Of a stretch of 64,000 nt of DNA, positions 25,601 through 32,703 are shown one piece after another. The notes under the pieces were generated by a model. It did no database searches. It was not told the origin of the DNA and saw only the letters and a program-made list of their open reading frames with translations. Numbering within the stretch: position 1 is the first letter of the stretch; each line of letters starts with the position of its first letter. This stretch comes from a virus, in the IMG/VR virus record IMGVR_UViG_3300031999_000008, positions 1-64,000 of that record. One strand, written 5' to 3'. Both the position numbers and the translations under genes were made by a program.

Positions 25601-27009
25601 CGCACGTCACACTCGGGCCCATGACGGATAAGACTGTGAAAGAACTCTCTTCCGGCGCTTTAAGTGTTCCGAGTCTAGAGAAGTCCAAATCGTTCATGGT
25701 TAACGCCAAGAATATGAGCCCCGAAGACGGAGGGCTATTCGATCCTGCTCTAACCGGCGGCATGGGTGGCACGAAGTGGTCTCATATGGCGCTTAGTGAA
25801 CCTATCGTGAATCCTATTTTTGAGGATTCGGTGCGGCGTCTGTTGAGCATGTCGAAGAAACAACTGCGCGAAGAAATTGGTAAAGTAGGCGGAGGCGGGA
25901 TCAAGTCCCAGTTAAATAAACTGGACCTGACAAAGCTAGCCCAAGACTTGCGAGAACAGACCAAGTCTAAGCGGGGGTCTGATCTAGATAACGCAGTAAA
26001 AAAGCTCAAATATGTAGAAGCGTTAAAGGCCGGTGGTTTCTCGAAAGCTGGTGACGCATACACCTTGAGCAACTTAGCGGTAGTGCCTCCTGTGATGCGT
26101 CCTATTCTGCCGTCGAATAAGGGCAACGAGTTGCAGATATCCGATATCAATTATCTATATCGAGATGTCGGGCTTGCGAGCTCAGCACTCGCTAACAGTA
26201 AAGAAACTGAAGTGCCTTCGCTTATGCAAGAAGCCAGGCACCATTTGCATGACACGGTAGGCGCCCTATTCGGGGTACAAAAACCGACGAGTCCGCAGCT
26301 CTTGGGGCGTGAGGCAAAAGGCTTCATTGAACAGATCACAGGATCTGGCTCACCCAAAAGCGGTTTCTTGCACAAGAAAATTCTCAAGAGACAACAAGAC
26401 TTATCCGGTCGCGCTACAGCGACGCCTGACGCCACTCTCAACATCGACCAAATCGGTGTGCCAGAGGACATGCTCTGGACTACTTACTCTAAATTCATAA
26501 TGCGTGGGCTTATCAACCAAGGCTACAAACCGCTAGACGCACGGGAGATGATTGAAAATCGGCACGTAGCTGCACAGAACATTCTCAACAGAGAAATTAC
26601 ACAACGGCCCATGTTCGTGAACCGTGCACCGTCCCTCCACAAGCACAATGTGGTCGCAGCGTACCCTGTGTCTGTTCCGGGTAAGTCTCTCCGCGTCAAT
26701 CCGTTTATGGAAACCGGCATGAACCTGGATTACGACGGGGACGCTATGCAGCTCTACGTGCCCGTGTCGGAACCGGCTGTTGAAGAAGCGCGCAACCTGA
26801 CGCTCTCCAACCTGTTGTTCAGTGACAAGAATCCTAACGATCTCATGGTCTTTCCGCAGCACGAGGCCATTCTAGGTACTTACCTTGCGACGCACCACAA
26901 AGATGCCGGCCCTGTGCGTAAGTACAAAACAAAGAAAGAAGCGATGGCCGCTTACCATAGTGGGGAGATCACTATGAATACTCCTGTCGAAATACTAGAA
27001 TCGGCCTAG
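22615..27009 (+). CDS. RNA polymerase beta fused to N-terminal half of beta', 1464 aa
   Basis: A catalytic core chain of a multisubunit RNA polymerase. Residues 1 to about 1000 follow bacterial beta in order: FIVGGIEYDIPSQL (fork/lobe), SLGEGGITNDRAVPYESR with HNTHFGILDP, VGDKLANRFGGKGVVSEI (about 777) and the C-terminal GLGRMEINALLAHNARNVL. Beta' then begins: PEDGGLFDPALTGG (about 1035), VVPPVMRPILP (about 1152), FVNRAPSLHKHNVVA and the Mg-binding N-L-D-Y-D-G-D at 1370-1376. The beta' zinc finger 1 (four Cys in bacteria) is absent. The protein stops shortly after EAMAAYHSGEI, before the bridge helix, which is in the gene at 28032. ATG 22615 has AGGG upstream. Confidence 0.95.
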   Translation: MPPKLQPLLADADERREQIRQKTMAGLNALFPLVGKNSTVEIKDIGISKKDYSQAEQKEALMSGRTLHEAIQGTMVLRDNRTGKVLDQQKRTLLHLPYFTKRYTFIVGGIEYDIPSQLRLKPGVYTRERNNGEYEAAFNLSKGSNFRLSMEPESGRIHMELGASKIPLYSLLRSLGVPDTEIKSYWGTELKDVNAASSKDKEEIILNKILLKIKRPRDVLPTTLEGKREFVHNYFDNTAMDPEVNARTLGKPLAKANATALLTASKKLIDVQKGLADEDDRDSLEFKTIHSADDFFKERLDIDAKRTIAKKLTMRLNQAKENDLKTIIPNSVFTKSINSFLTSAAISSSPTQINPMEIIDHAGKITSLGEGGITNDRAVPYESRKVHNTHFGILDPVRTADGANAGIVIHSSLSGHRDAAGNMYAYMKDMRTDKMTHVPVMTLAKSVVGFSNQEHRTHWDAIKGSETVSVPKKDVDYMMPDSMYMLGPATSLVPFLNGMQGNRAIMGSKFQTQALPLIEREAPYVQAMGPYKGVSMEKELAMLVLPTSPVHGTVDHIDEHYIHIRPDKEKTAAAGPTLIKVPYSTYFPLASKTYLHDDLNVKAGDKVKKDQTLADSNFTKHGALALGKNLSVAYMAYYGKNSNDAVVISEDASKKLISEHMYKESLQKGPDVVLGKAKYVAYFGVQYTEEQLNKLDDAGVAKKDAHLNKGDPVILGLRKAAPTPESALLGNFHKSLVRPYRDVTVTWDHDSPGVVQDVANVARQVMVTVRTQEVMKVGDKLANRFGGKGVVSEIVPNERMVKDESGKPIDVLFTSAGIVSRINPNQVVEAALGKVVEKTGKPIVVPQFNPEDNVKYAKRLLKEHGIKDKETVYDPVSGKHIPNIFVGRSFIHKLFKSTETNYSARGVSAYDINLQPTKGGDEGAKGLGRMEINALLAHNARNVLKESLTLKSEKSDDFWRAYEFGLPAPPPKTPFVSEKFMAMLKGAGINIQKEGPHVTLGPMTDKTVKELSSGALSVPSLEKSKSFMVNAKNMSPEDGGLFDPALTGGMGGTKWSHMALSEPIVNPIFEDSVRRLLSMSKKQLREEIGKVGGGGIKSQLNKLDLTKLAQDLREQTKSKRGSDLDNAVKKLKYVEALKAGGFSKAGDAYTLSNLAVVPPVMRPILPSNKGNELQISDINYLYRDVGLASSALANSKETEVPSLMQEARHHLHDTVGALFGVQKPTSPQLLGREAKGFIEQITGSGSPKSGFLHKKILKRQQDLSGRATATPDATLNIDQIGVPEDMLWTTYSKFIMRGLINQGYKPLDAREMIENRHVAAQNILNREITQRPMFVNRAPSLHKHNVVAAYPVSVPGKSLRVNPFMETGMNLDYDGDAMQLYVPVSEPAVEEARNLTLSNLLFSDKNPNDLMVFPQHEAILGTYLATHHKDAGPVRKYKTKKEAMAAYHSGEITMNTPVEILESA

Positions 27010-27022
27010 TATCGAGGCACCC

Positions 27023-27346
27023 ATGCCCTTCAAGAGTGAGAGACAAAGACGTCTGTTCCATGTCAAAGCCGACAAGGGTGAAATCCCCCAATCAACGGTT
27101 AGCGAGTGGGAACACGCTACTAAAAATAAGAAGGCCCTCCCTGAGCACGTAGCTAAGGAAGCCTACGCTCAAGGCAAAAGAGCAGCAGCTGTCAAAGTAG
27201 GCTTCATGGAAGACGTAGATCCTGAAGACTTACCTGCGCCGTTAAAGCATCGTAAAGAAAAATATCTACGTGAGTTGTATCGACTAAACGCAGCCACGGG
27301 ATTGCCTGCTGGCGGACTTATTTCGGAGGATTCCCGTGAAAGCTAA
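27023..27346 (+). CDS. Small phage protein with PFKSERQRRLF motif, 107 aa
   Basis: The N-terminus MPFKSERQRRLFHVKADKG resembles a widespread class of short phage proteins that begin with P-[FY]-x-S-x-x-Q-R-[RK]; their function is not established. The rest is helical and charged. It is the first of three genes between the two RNA polymerase genes, with GAGG before the ATG, and overlaps the next gene by 11 nt. Confidence 0.7.
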   Translation: MPFKSERQRRLFHVKADKGEIPQSTVSEWEHATKNKKALPEHVAKEAYAQGKRAAAVKVGFMEDVDPEDLPAPLKHRKEKYLRELYRLNAATGLPAGGLISEDSRES

Positions 27347-27803
27347 GACGTCTATGTTCGCAGTTGTGGCTATGGCCTCGTTTCTGTTGGCTGGTTGTGA
27401 CTTCCTAAAAACAACGACGGGCCAAGCCATCATGGACTACGTACTTCAAGCGGTTGTTCTTATCGTGACGCCTGTCGTGTTACTGCTCGCTAAACGCGTT
27501 GTACAGATTGTCGAACAAAAGACAGGTTTAGCCGCTTCAGCGCACCAGCTAGCCCTCGTAGACGACGCTGTGTATAAAGGCGTTGCCTACGCGGAAGAGC
27601 AGGGCCGTAAAGCCTTTAAAGTCAACGAGCCTATTCCTGACGGGAATATGAAGCGGCAAATGGCAACTGAATTTGCATTGGATATGGTAAAGAACCACAA
27701 TGCAGCCGAAATTAGCCGCGACTACCTACTGAAGATGGTCGAAGCACACGTAAACCTTGCCCGGGATCCCGCCGATAAGAAGGTAGCCAATGCGCCTGTA
27801 TAA
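27336..27803 (+). CDS. Holin-like lipoprotein (LLH-type), 155 aa
   Basis: The N-terminal signal ends in lipobox LLAG-Cys21 with Asp at +2, which in Enterobacteria retains lipoproteins in the inner membrane. A second hydrophobic segment (VLQAVVLIVTPVVLLLAKRVV, about 36-56) follows. The C-terminal half, with HQLALVDDAVYKGVAYAEEQ, resembles the conserved part of LLH-type phage holins. The start is GTG 27336 with GGAGGATT upstream. It is embedded between the RNA polymerase genes, an odd place for a lysis gene. Alternative: a membrane protein of another function. Confidence 0.6.
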   Translation: MKAKTSMFAVVAMASFLLAGCDFLKTTTGQAIMDYVLQAVVLIVTPVVLLLAKRVVQIVEQKTGLAASAHQLALVDDAVYKGVAYAEEQGRKAFKVNEPIPDGNMKRQMATEFALDMVKNHNAAEISRDYLLKMVEAHVNLARDPADKKVANAPV

Positions 27804-28032
27804 CCATGGCCGTAGAGCGCTACTCATGAAGCTAGGGCTCGACGCCGAAGCGTTCACCCAAATGGTTCAACAAGACGATACTGCTGACTTCGTAAATCAA
27901 AATACGACGTCTAAAGACATGAACCAGAATCTGGATAAAGCGCCTGCATGGGGTAGCCAGAGCTCCATGGAAGCTGGCGACGCAGGCACTCGCAATTACC
28001 AGATGGGTCTTCCTCGCGCAGGCGCGGTGTAG
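27790..28032 (+). CDS. Small protein with Y-x-H-G...K-L-G N-terminus, 80 aa
   Basis: It starts MRLYNHGRRALLMKLGL, a tag also seen at 45557 (YTHGCHVALTKLGM) and 55133 (YTHGRRHAQIKLGV). The rest is polar, Gln/Asn-rich and probably disordered. It overlaps the lipoprotein gene by 14 nt and its stop shares one base with the GTG start of the beta' C-terminal gene, so the five genes form one coupled operon. Probably a virion protein by analogy with its tag-sharers (inference). Confidence 0.65.
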   Translation: MRLYNHGRRALLMKLGLDAEAFTQMVQQDDTADFVNQNTTSKDMNQNLDKAPAWGSQSSMEAGDAGTRNYQMGLPRAGAV

Positions 28033-29843
28033 TGTCTAAAACGCTGGGTCAGTATTTGTTGGATGGGGCGATACCCGTTGGGTACCGCCCTAAAGACGTA
28101 TATTCTAAGTCCGATCTACGTAGCAATATGCTGCGATTAGCTAAGGATGATCCAGCGCGTTACACAAAAACAATTACAGAAGTAAAGCGTTTAGGCGATG
28201 AATTCGCCACTAATTTAGGTATATCAGTAGGCCTTGATGATATCGAGCCCTTGTATAAAACACGCGACGCCATTACCAAGCCCGCGTTGGCTCGCGTTAA
28301 AAAAGCCAAGACCAAAACAGAGCGGCAAGACATTATCTCGGAAACTCAGGATAAACTCCTAGAGTACGCCATGAAGCACCCAGGAACCATGGGTGAAATG
28401 GCACGGTCCGGCGCACGGGGTAGCTCGCTCCAACTCATGCGTGCCGTAGGCGCACCCGCCGCAAGTAGCGACGAAAAAGATGATCTACAAGGTTGGCTGA
28501 CAACGCACAGTTATGCGGAAGGCCTTCGTCCTTCAGAGTGGTGGGCCAATAACCGTGAAGCCCGAATGGCTGCGGTAAAGACTCAGAATGAGGTCATGGA
28601 GCCCGGCGATTTATCTAAGATTTTGATCAACAATACCAGTGATCAAATCGTGACTATATCGGATTGTGGCACCAAAAACGGCCTACTTATAGCGCTTACG
28701 GATTCACATATTCTAGATCGCTTTACGGCACGCACCGAACACGGACTGCCTCGCAATACGCTCATGACTCCCCGGGTTGTAAGCACGCTACAGCAGCAAA
28801 AAGTCGAACGCATGTTGATGCGGTCACCTATGACTTGCGAAGCGCAGCACGGCATCTGCCAACATTGTGCAGGTTTGAGTACGCTCGGCGTCATTAACAA
28901 GATCGGTGAAAATTTAGGCATTCGTGCAAGCCAGTCGTTAGGGGAACCCCTTACGCAACTCGCGCTGAATGCTAAACACGGCGTCCGTCTTTCAGGTGCT
29001 AACCCGCTAGAAACCACCGGGCTAGAGGGCTTTCGCAAGCTGCTAGAATCCCCTGCGTCCTTCAAGAATAAAGCGACGCTCGCTCCTGAAGACGGCGTCG
29101 TTACCGCGATTTCAAAAGCACCTCAGGGTGGCTATTACGTCACGGTCAACGAAAGTAAGACGTACGTGTCCCAGGGGTTAAAACCTACTGTCTCTATAGG
29201 CACGACCGTCCATGCTGGCGACGTTCTATCTGAGGGGACGCCGCGCCCCGATGAGGTTGTGCATTACAAAGGCCTCGGCGCAGGCCGTGCCTACCTCGTG
29301 AATAAGCTCGGCGGCATCTACAAAGATAGCAAAATAAACGTAGATCGTCGGCATTTTGAAGTACTCGCGAAGTCTACGCTCAACCACGTACGTATTGAGG
29401 ACGTGGACGATGCTGACTCTGCGGCACATGGTCTCGTACGTGGTGATGTAATCGACTACAACCGTTATCGTAATATCGTGGGCGACAAGACACAGCACAC
29501 GGATATAGATAACGCTGAAGGTAAGTACCTCGGTGAGGGTGTATTGCACCATTTGGCAGGTACGCAGATTACGCAGCCAATGCTAGCTGAAATAAAAGAT
29601 GCCGGATTTACTAAGGTACGCACGGCTAGCCAGGCGCCTGTTGTGTCTGCGGTCATCGCGCCTGCGACGCGTAATCCTCTGTTGAATCCCGACTGGCTTG
29701 TTCGGATGGGACATCGTTATTTGAAGCAGTCCCTTTTAGAGGGAGCCCAAAAGGGACAAACTTCTAACATTCACGGCACGAGTCCGGTCCCCGGTCTCGT
29801 ATTCAGCGGGGAATTCGGTGAGGGTGAAAATGGCCAATACTAA
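28032..29843 (+). CDS. RNA polymerase beta' C-terminal half, 603 aa
   Basis: It completes the beta' chain. The first residues (KTLGQYLLDGAIPVGY) align with the bacterial segment just after the N-terminal half ends. The bridge helix is GARGSSLQLMRAVG (about 137-150), the trigger loop region THSYAEGLRPSEWWANNREA (about 157-176) and QNEVMEPGDLSKIL. The second zinc site is complete: SDCGTKNG plus TCEAQHGICQHC. The signature NLGIRASQSLGEPLTQLALN matches bacterial AAQSIGEPGTQL. The start is GTG 28032 (TAGTG), coupled to the upstream stop, with no good SD. Together with the 1464-aa chain it supplies all active-centre elements. Confidence 0.95.
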   Translation: MSKTLGQYLLDGAIPVGYRPKDVYSKSDLRSNMLRLAKDDPARYTKTITEVKRLGDEFATNLGISVGLDDIEPLYKTRDAITKPALARVKKAKTKTERQDIISETQDKLLEYAMKHPGTMGEMARSGARGSSLQLMRAVGAPAASSDEKDDLQGWLTTHSYAEGLRPSEWWANNREARMAAVKTQNEVMEPGDLSKILINNTSDQIVTISDCGTKNGLLIALTDSHILDRFTARTEHGLPRNTLMTPRVVSTLQQQKVERMLMRSPMTCEAQHGICQHCAGLSTLGVINKIGENLGIRASQSLGEPLTQLALNAKHGVRLSGANPLETTGLEGFRKLLESPASFKNKATLAPEDGVVTAISKAPQGGYYVTVNESKTYVSQGLKPTVSIGTTVHAGDVLSEGTPRPDEVVHYKGLGAGRAYLVNKLGGIYKDSKINVDRRHFEVLAKSTLNHVRIEDVDDADSAAHGLVRGDVIDYNRYRNIVGDKTQHTDIDNAEGKYLGEGVLHHLAGTQITQPMLAEIKDAGFTKVRTASQAPVVSAVIAPATRNPLLNPDWLVRMGHRYLKQSLLEGAQKGQTSNIHGTSPVPGLVFSGEFGEGENGQY

Positions 29844-30222
29844 TTATTACGAAGCGGGGCGTAGCGCCGCGCGAGCCCGTTTTGAGAAAACAGCTTTGAT
29901 CGGCGCAGCCATTGGTGCCATGAAGGCCAAAGAAATGAATCCCAAAGATCCTCAACTCTTTCCCGGTGCTATTGCGGGTGAGTTAGGTGGTTTGGGTGGC
30001 ATGGCGCTCGGACAAACCGTAGGGGCTGTAGGCGGAGGCTTAGTGGGAGCTGCCGCAGGTATTCCACTGAGCATCCTGCTCAAAAAACCCGAACTACTTT
30101 CACATCTCGCAAACGCCGGTGCAATGGTGGGTATGGTAGGCGGCGGCATCGGGGGCTTTGTGCACGGCGCTAGGCGCTTGCCCGAAGCGGTCCTTAAAGA
30201 TACCCGTAAGCCAAAGAAGTAA
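29830..30222 (+). CDS. Glycine-zipper membrane-like protein, 130 aa
   Basis: The start ATG 29830 has GGTGAGGG upstream. The N-terminus MANTNYYEAGRSAARARFEK is a variant of the tag Y-x-x-G-x-x-A-A-x-x-F-x-K. The middle is a long Gly/Ala-rich stretch with many GxxxG spacings (GELGGLGGMALGQTVGAVGG), two or three possible membrane segments. It overlaps the beta' gene by 14 nt. Likely a virion-associated or membrane-inserting protein; function unknown. Confidence 0.7.
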   Translation: MANTNYYEAGRSAARARFEKTALIGAAIGAMKAKEMNPKDPQLFPGAIAGELGGLGGMALGQTVGAVGGGLVGAAAGIPLSILLKKPELLSHLANAGAMVGMVGGGIGGFVHGARRLPEAVLKDTRKPKK

Positions 30223-30252
30223 AACCGAGTATGTTCCTGAACACAACAGTTA

Positions 30253-30281
30253 TTGGGCTAGACAATCAACCAGCCTATGAT
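30253..30281 (+). promoter_or_regulatory. Sigma-70-like promoter in repeat copy 1
   Basis: TTGGGC, 17-bp spacer, TATGAT. It is conserved with the second copy at 31092, including the spacer sequence. Confidence 0.6.
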
Positions 30282-30346
30282 TAACGTGCGGCCTCTAGAG
30301 ACGCAGAGAGCTACCATGTCGAATTCACCGTTTTTTAAGCGAGCCC
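30253..30346 (+). repeat. Direct repeat copy 1 (promoter plus start of next gene)
   Basis: About 94 bp, roughly 90% identical to 31092-31185. It includes the promoter, the leader and the first 10 codons of the copy-2 gene (MSNSPFFKRA versus MSNSPLFKRA). In copy 1 the GAGGAG SD is changed to GAGACG and the real downstream gene begins at 30391, so this copy looks like a duplicated expression cassette fused upstream of another gene. Confidence 0.85.
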
Positions 30347-30390
30347 TGTGCTCGGTCTATTCTTCAGCAGTGAATTCGGAGAGGGGACCG

Positions 30391-31062
30391 ATGGCAAATA
30401 TTGACTATATCGCCGGTTCCGACGCTGCTGCGTATACTTTTTTAAAAACGGCAGTGACGCCGGCTTGGATTAAAGATCGTCTACGTAATGTCAGGTACGC
30501 TCTAAATGCGGATGAAGTCGCCGAGGTAGGACGTCCCGCTTTGACGTCAATCGCTAAGCGGCTTAACAACTCTATGAAATCAAATGACTCTGTGTTAAAT
30601 AATCTCGAACCACTTGTACAACACGAGTACAAACAAAATAGGTTTAAGGTTATTATGGGTACCAATGCTCCGGGTACGTACCCACATCATCAGGGTGATC
30701 ATACTAACTATACAAACTTTTTAAATAGTGCCGGCCGGCGTACTGGCGTATTGGGAACAGCGCCCGTTACGCCCCACGGCGAATACGTTTACGAACGTAT
30801 GCCGAGTCTATACGCTTGGGATAAACGTAAGACACTGAATATGCGACTCGAACAATTGCGACGGCAACTGGATGCTAGCGTGGCGCAGAGTGCGCCTAAG
30901 CTGAATAAACCGCTACCACCAACGCCGGCCGCAACACCCGCAGTAGCAGGTCCTCTGCGTAATCCGTTTAAACTAAGAGCGCAGTTAACGCCAAGTCCGT
31001 ACGCGGACGGCCGTTTTAATCACACGCGCCCCCAAATTCCACAACCCGTGCCCTACCGCTAG
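30391..31062 (+). CDS. Hypothetical virion-operon protein, 223 aa
   Basis: The start ATG 30391 has GGAGAGGGG upstream and begins MANIDYIAGSDAAAYTFLKT, matching the tag of the 29830 protein. A start at 30316 is in frame but its SD is degraded and the first 25 codons would come from the duplicated segment. The C-terminus is Pro-rich (KPLPPTPAATPAVAGP) and basic, probably disordered. No enzymatic motif. Likely an internal or accessory head protein (inference). Confidence 0.65.
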   Translation: MANIDYIAGSDAAAYTFLKTAVTPAWIKDRLRNVRYALNADEVAEVGRPALTSIAKRLNNSMKSNDSVLNNLEPLVQHEYKQNRFKVIMGTNAPGTYPHHQGDHTNYTNFLNSAGRRTGVLGTAPVTPHGEYVYERMPSLYAWDKRKTLNMRLEQLRRQLDASVAQSAPKLNKPLPPTPAATPAVAGPLRNPFKLRAQLTPSPYADGRFNHTRPQIPQPVPYR

Positions 31063-31091
31063 ACGTAAAACCAGTGCGACTACGAAACACC

Positions 31092-31120
31092 TTGGACTAG
31101 ACAATCAACCAGCCTATGAT
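31092..31120 (+). promoter_or_regulatory. Sigma-70-like promoter in repeat copy 2
   Basis: TTGGAC, 17-bp spacer, TATGAT, 35 bp before the start codon at 31155. Conservation with copy 1 supports function. Confidence 0.65.
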
Positions 31121-31185
31121 TAACGCGATGCCTCTAGAGGAGCAGAGATCTACCATGTCGAATTCACCGCTTTTTAAGCGAGCCT
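31092..31185 (+). repeat. Direct repeat copy 2 (promoter plus start of gene)
   Basis: The intact copy of the 94-bp cassette: promoter, XbaI-like TCTAGAG leader, GAGGAG Shine-Dalgarno and the first codons of the 422-aa protein. See copy 1 at 30253. Confidence 0.85.
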
Positions 31186-32423
31186 TTGTTCGCGGACTGA
31201 ACGCCGAGCTCATCCGCCAGGGCACCGTTGTGTATCCTTCTAAGGAAGCAGCGGATGCGTCGGCCGACTATGTCGCGGATCAATCAGGCATGCCCGACCC
31301 CTATTTTGAGGGCGAAGCGCTTGACATCAAGACGGCGGGCACTCTCTGCGAGTACCTCATCAAAGCGGCTGAATATCAGTGCCAGCAAGCCGGGGATAAG
31401 TACAACCCGACCGTGACTAAGACGGCGCAGGAAAGCACGCCTGTGGCTGTTGCCACTCACGACGCCTGGGCGTTGATGGAAAAGGCTGCATCGGAGACGG
31501 GCTCTCTTGTTGAAGGCGGCAAAGATCCGAACACAGAGCCGGACGCCGCTCGCGACAACGCCGAAGCCGCACTGGATATGAAGAATCGTCCCCAGGGTTA
31601 TGCGCACCTCGGCGAAAAAGGCGTTGGCAATTACGAGGATCCCAGCGAGGGAACCGTAGGCCACCAAGCGAAGCATCCGATGGCTCCCGGCGCTACGGGA
31701 CACGATACAAATTCGCTCAACAAGGGTGCGTCTCTGTCGGAGATCGTCCGTCGCGTTGGCACCAAGACGGCTGCCGGTACGGGCACGCTCGTTACTGGCG
31801 GCACGCAACCCAACACGTTGGCGGCTGCGGCGCAGCATGAGTCGTTGGCTGCGCTTGAGCAGAAAAATCGTCCCGAAGGCTACGCTCACCGCGGTGAGAA
31901 GGCTGTCGGAACCACGGAGTTTAAGATTCCGTCGAGCGCTGTGATGGGTCATGAGCAACCGCACCCGCACGTTCCGGGTGCCACTGCATCGGGCAGCAAC
32001 TCGATCATTGCGCAGACCAAGAACGCTTTCGATCAACTCTTCGCCAAGACGGCAGAGCAGGTTGTTCCGTATCTCCCCGAGAATATGGACGACAACATGA
32101 AGGTTGGCCACGTCCGCGCAATGCTCGGATTAGAGACGTCTGAGCGCGCCGATTACCTCGGCAATCTGTACTCCTCGTTGGGTGCCCAGAAGGAAGCTGC
32201 GGAGTCGGTGCGGGATCATTTCCGTAAGTCGGCGGCGCATGCCGAGCCCGATGGTGATGAGTGTGAGTCGACCGATAAAGCCGCCCCCATGTTTCCTCCC
32301 GCGATGAAGGCGCATGAGAAGACGGAATCCAAGAAGGAAGAAGCTGCTGAAAAGGAAGCTTCTGCGGCGCCTACGCGAGCCCTCACAGGCCTGCGCGACC
32401 GGCTTGCTAACCTGAGTCGCTAA
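31155..32423 (+). CDS. Virion-operon protein with internal tandem duplication, 422 aa
   Basis: The start ATG 31155 (MSNSPLFKRAFVRG) has GAGGAG 12 nt upstream; an in-frame ATG 31116 lies inside the -10 box and is unlikely. Residues about 115-187 and 209-283 are a duplicated unit: TGSLVEGGKDPNT...NRPQGYAHLGEK and TGTLVTGGTQPNT...NRPEGYAHRGEK, each ending in an APGAT/VPGAT segment with DTNS or GSNS. K-x-A tripeptides are frequent (DIKTAG, TKTAQ, TKTAAG, AKTAEQ). Product unknown; the repeats look like an extended structural protein of the head core. Confidence 0.75.
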   Translation: MSNSPLFKRAFVRGLNAELIRQGTVVYPSKEAADASADYVADQSGMPDPYFEGEALDIKTAGTLCEYLIKAAEYQCQQAGDKYNPTVTKTAQESTPVAVATHDAWALMEKAASETGSLVEGGKDPNTEPDAARDNAEAALDMKNRPQGYAHLGEKGVGNYEDPSEGTVGHQAKHPMAPGATGHDTNSLNKGASLSEIVRRVGTKTAAGTGTLVTGGTQPNTLAAAAQHESLAALEQKNRPEGYAHRGEKAVGTTEFKIPSSAVMGHEQPHPHVPGATASGSNSIIAQTKNAFDQLFAKTAEQVVPYLPENMDDNMKVGHVRAMLGLETSERADYLGNLYSSLGAQKEAAESVRDHFRKSAAHAEPDGDECESTDKAAPMFPPAMKAHEKTESKKEEAAEKEASAAPTRALTGLRDRLANLSR

Positions 32424-32633
32424 ATGCGGCTCACACGAGCAGCATTAGAGCTCGGACTTCAGCTTGTTCAAACTAAGCTCGGGCAGGCCATGGGCGTCCC
32501 GGGCTTTTCCGTTTATGCACCTGAAGAAGCTGAAGCCCTAGCGCCACAACCGTCGATCTTCCAGCAGACACACAAAAAAACGCCGTCTACCACGGCGCAT
32601 ATAAATTCTCCGAAGATCGTAACTACCCGGTAA
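32424..32633 (+). CDS. Small protein, 69 aa
   Basis: ATG directly follows the preceding TAA. The N-terminus (MRLTRAALELGLQLVQTKLG) is an amphipathic helix ending in K-L-G, loosely like the recurrent tag; the C-terminal half is Thr/Pro/Lys-rich. No recognisable family. The 70 bases between it and the next gene hold a short TTACC-CTAC-GGTAA inverted repeat and no clear promoter. Confidence 0.5.
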   Translation: MRLTRAALELGLQLVQTKLGQAMGVPGFSVYAPEEAEALAPQPSIFQQTHKKTPSTTAHINSPKIVTTR

Positions 32634-32703
32634 GCTAATCGGCTAGACTCCCTACGCATCAAGAAGTCTTCTGCCTCAGCAGTTACCCTACGGTAAAAAA
32701 TAC

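Noticed and set aside
27010-28031. Intron or intein separating the two RNA polymerase halves
   Set aside because: The gap holds three ordinary genes with their own starts and stops; no intein splice residues, no homing endonuclease motif and no group I/II intron features are visible. The halves have separate start and stop codons.
22615-29843. Window as bacterial chromosome because of rpoB/rpoC-like genes
   Set aside because: The genes are strongly divergent, rearranged, lack beta' zinc finger 1 and are surrounded by terminase, portal, capsid and tail genes.
30277-30390. Start of the 30391 gene at 30277 or 30316
   Set aside because: 30277 lies inside the -10 box and 30316 has a degraded SD within the duplicated cassette; ATG 30391 has a good SD and begins with the shared tag sequence.
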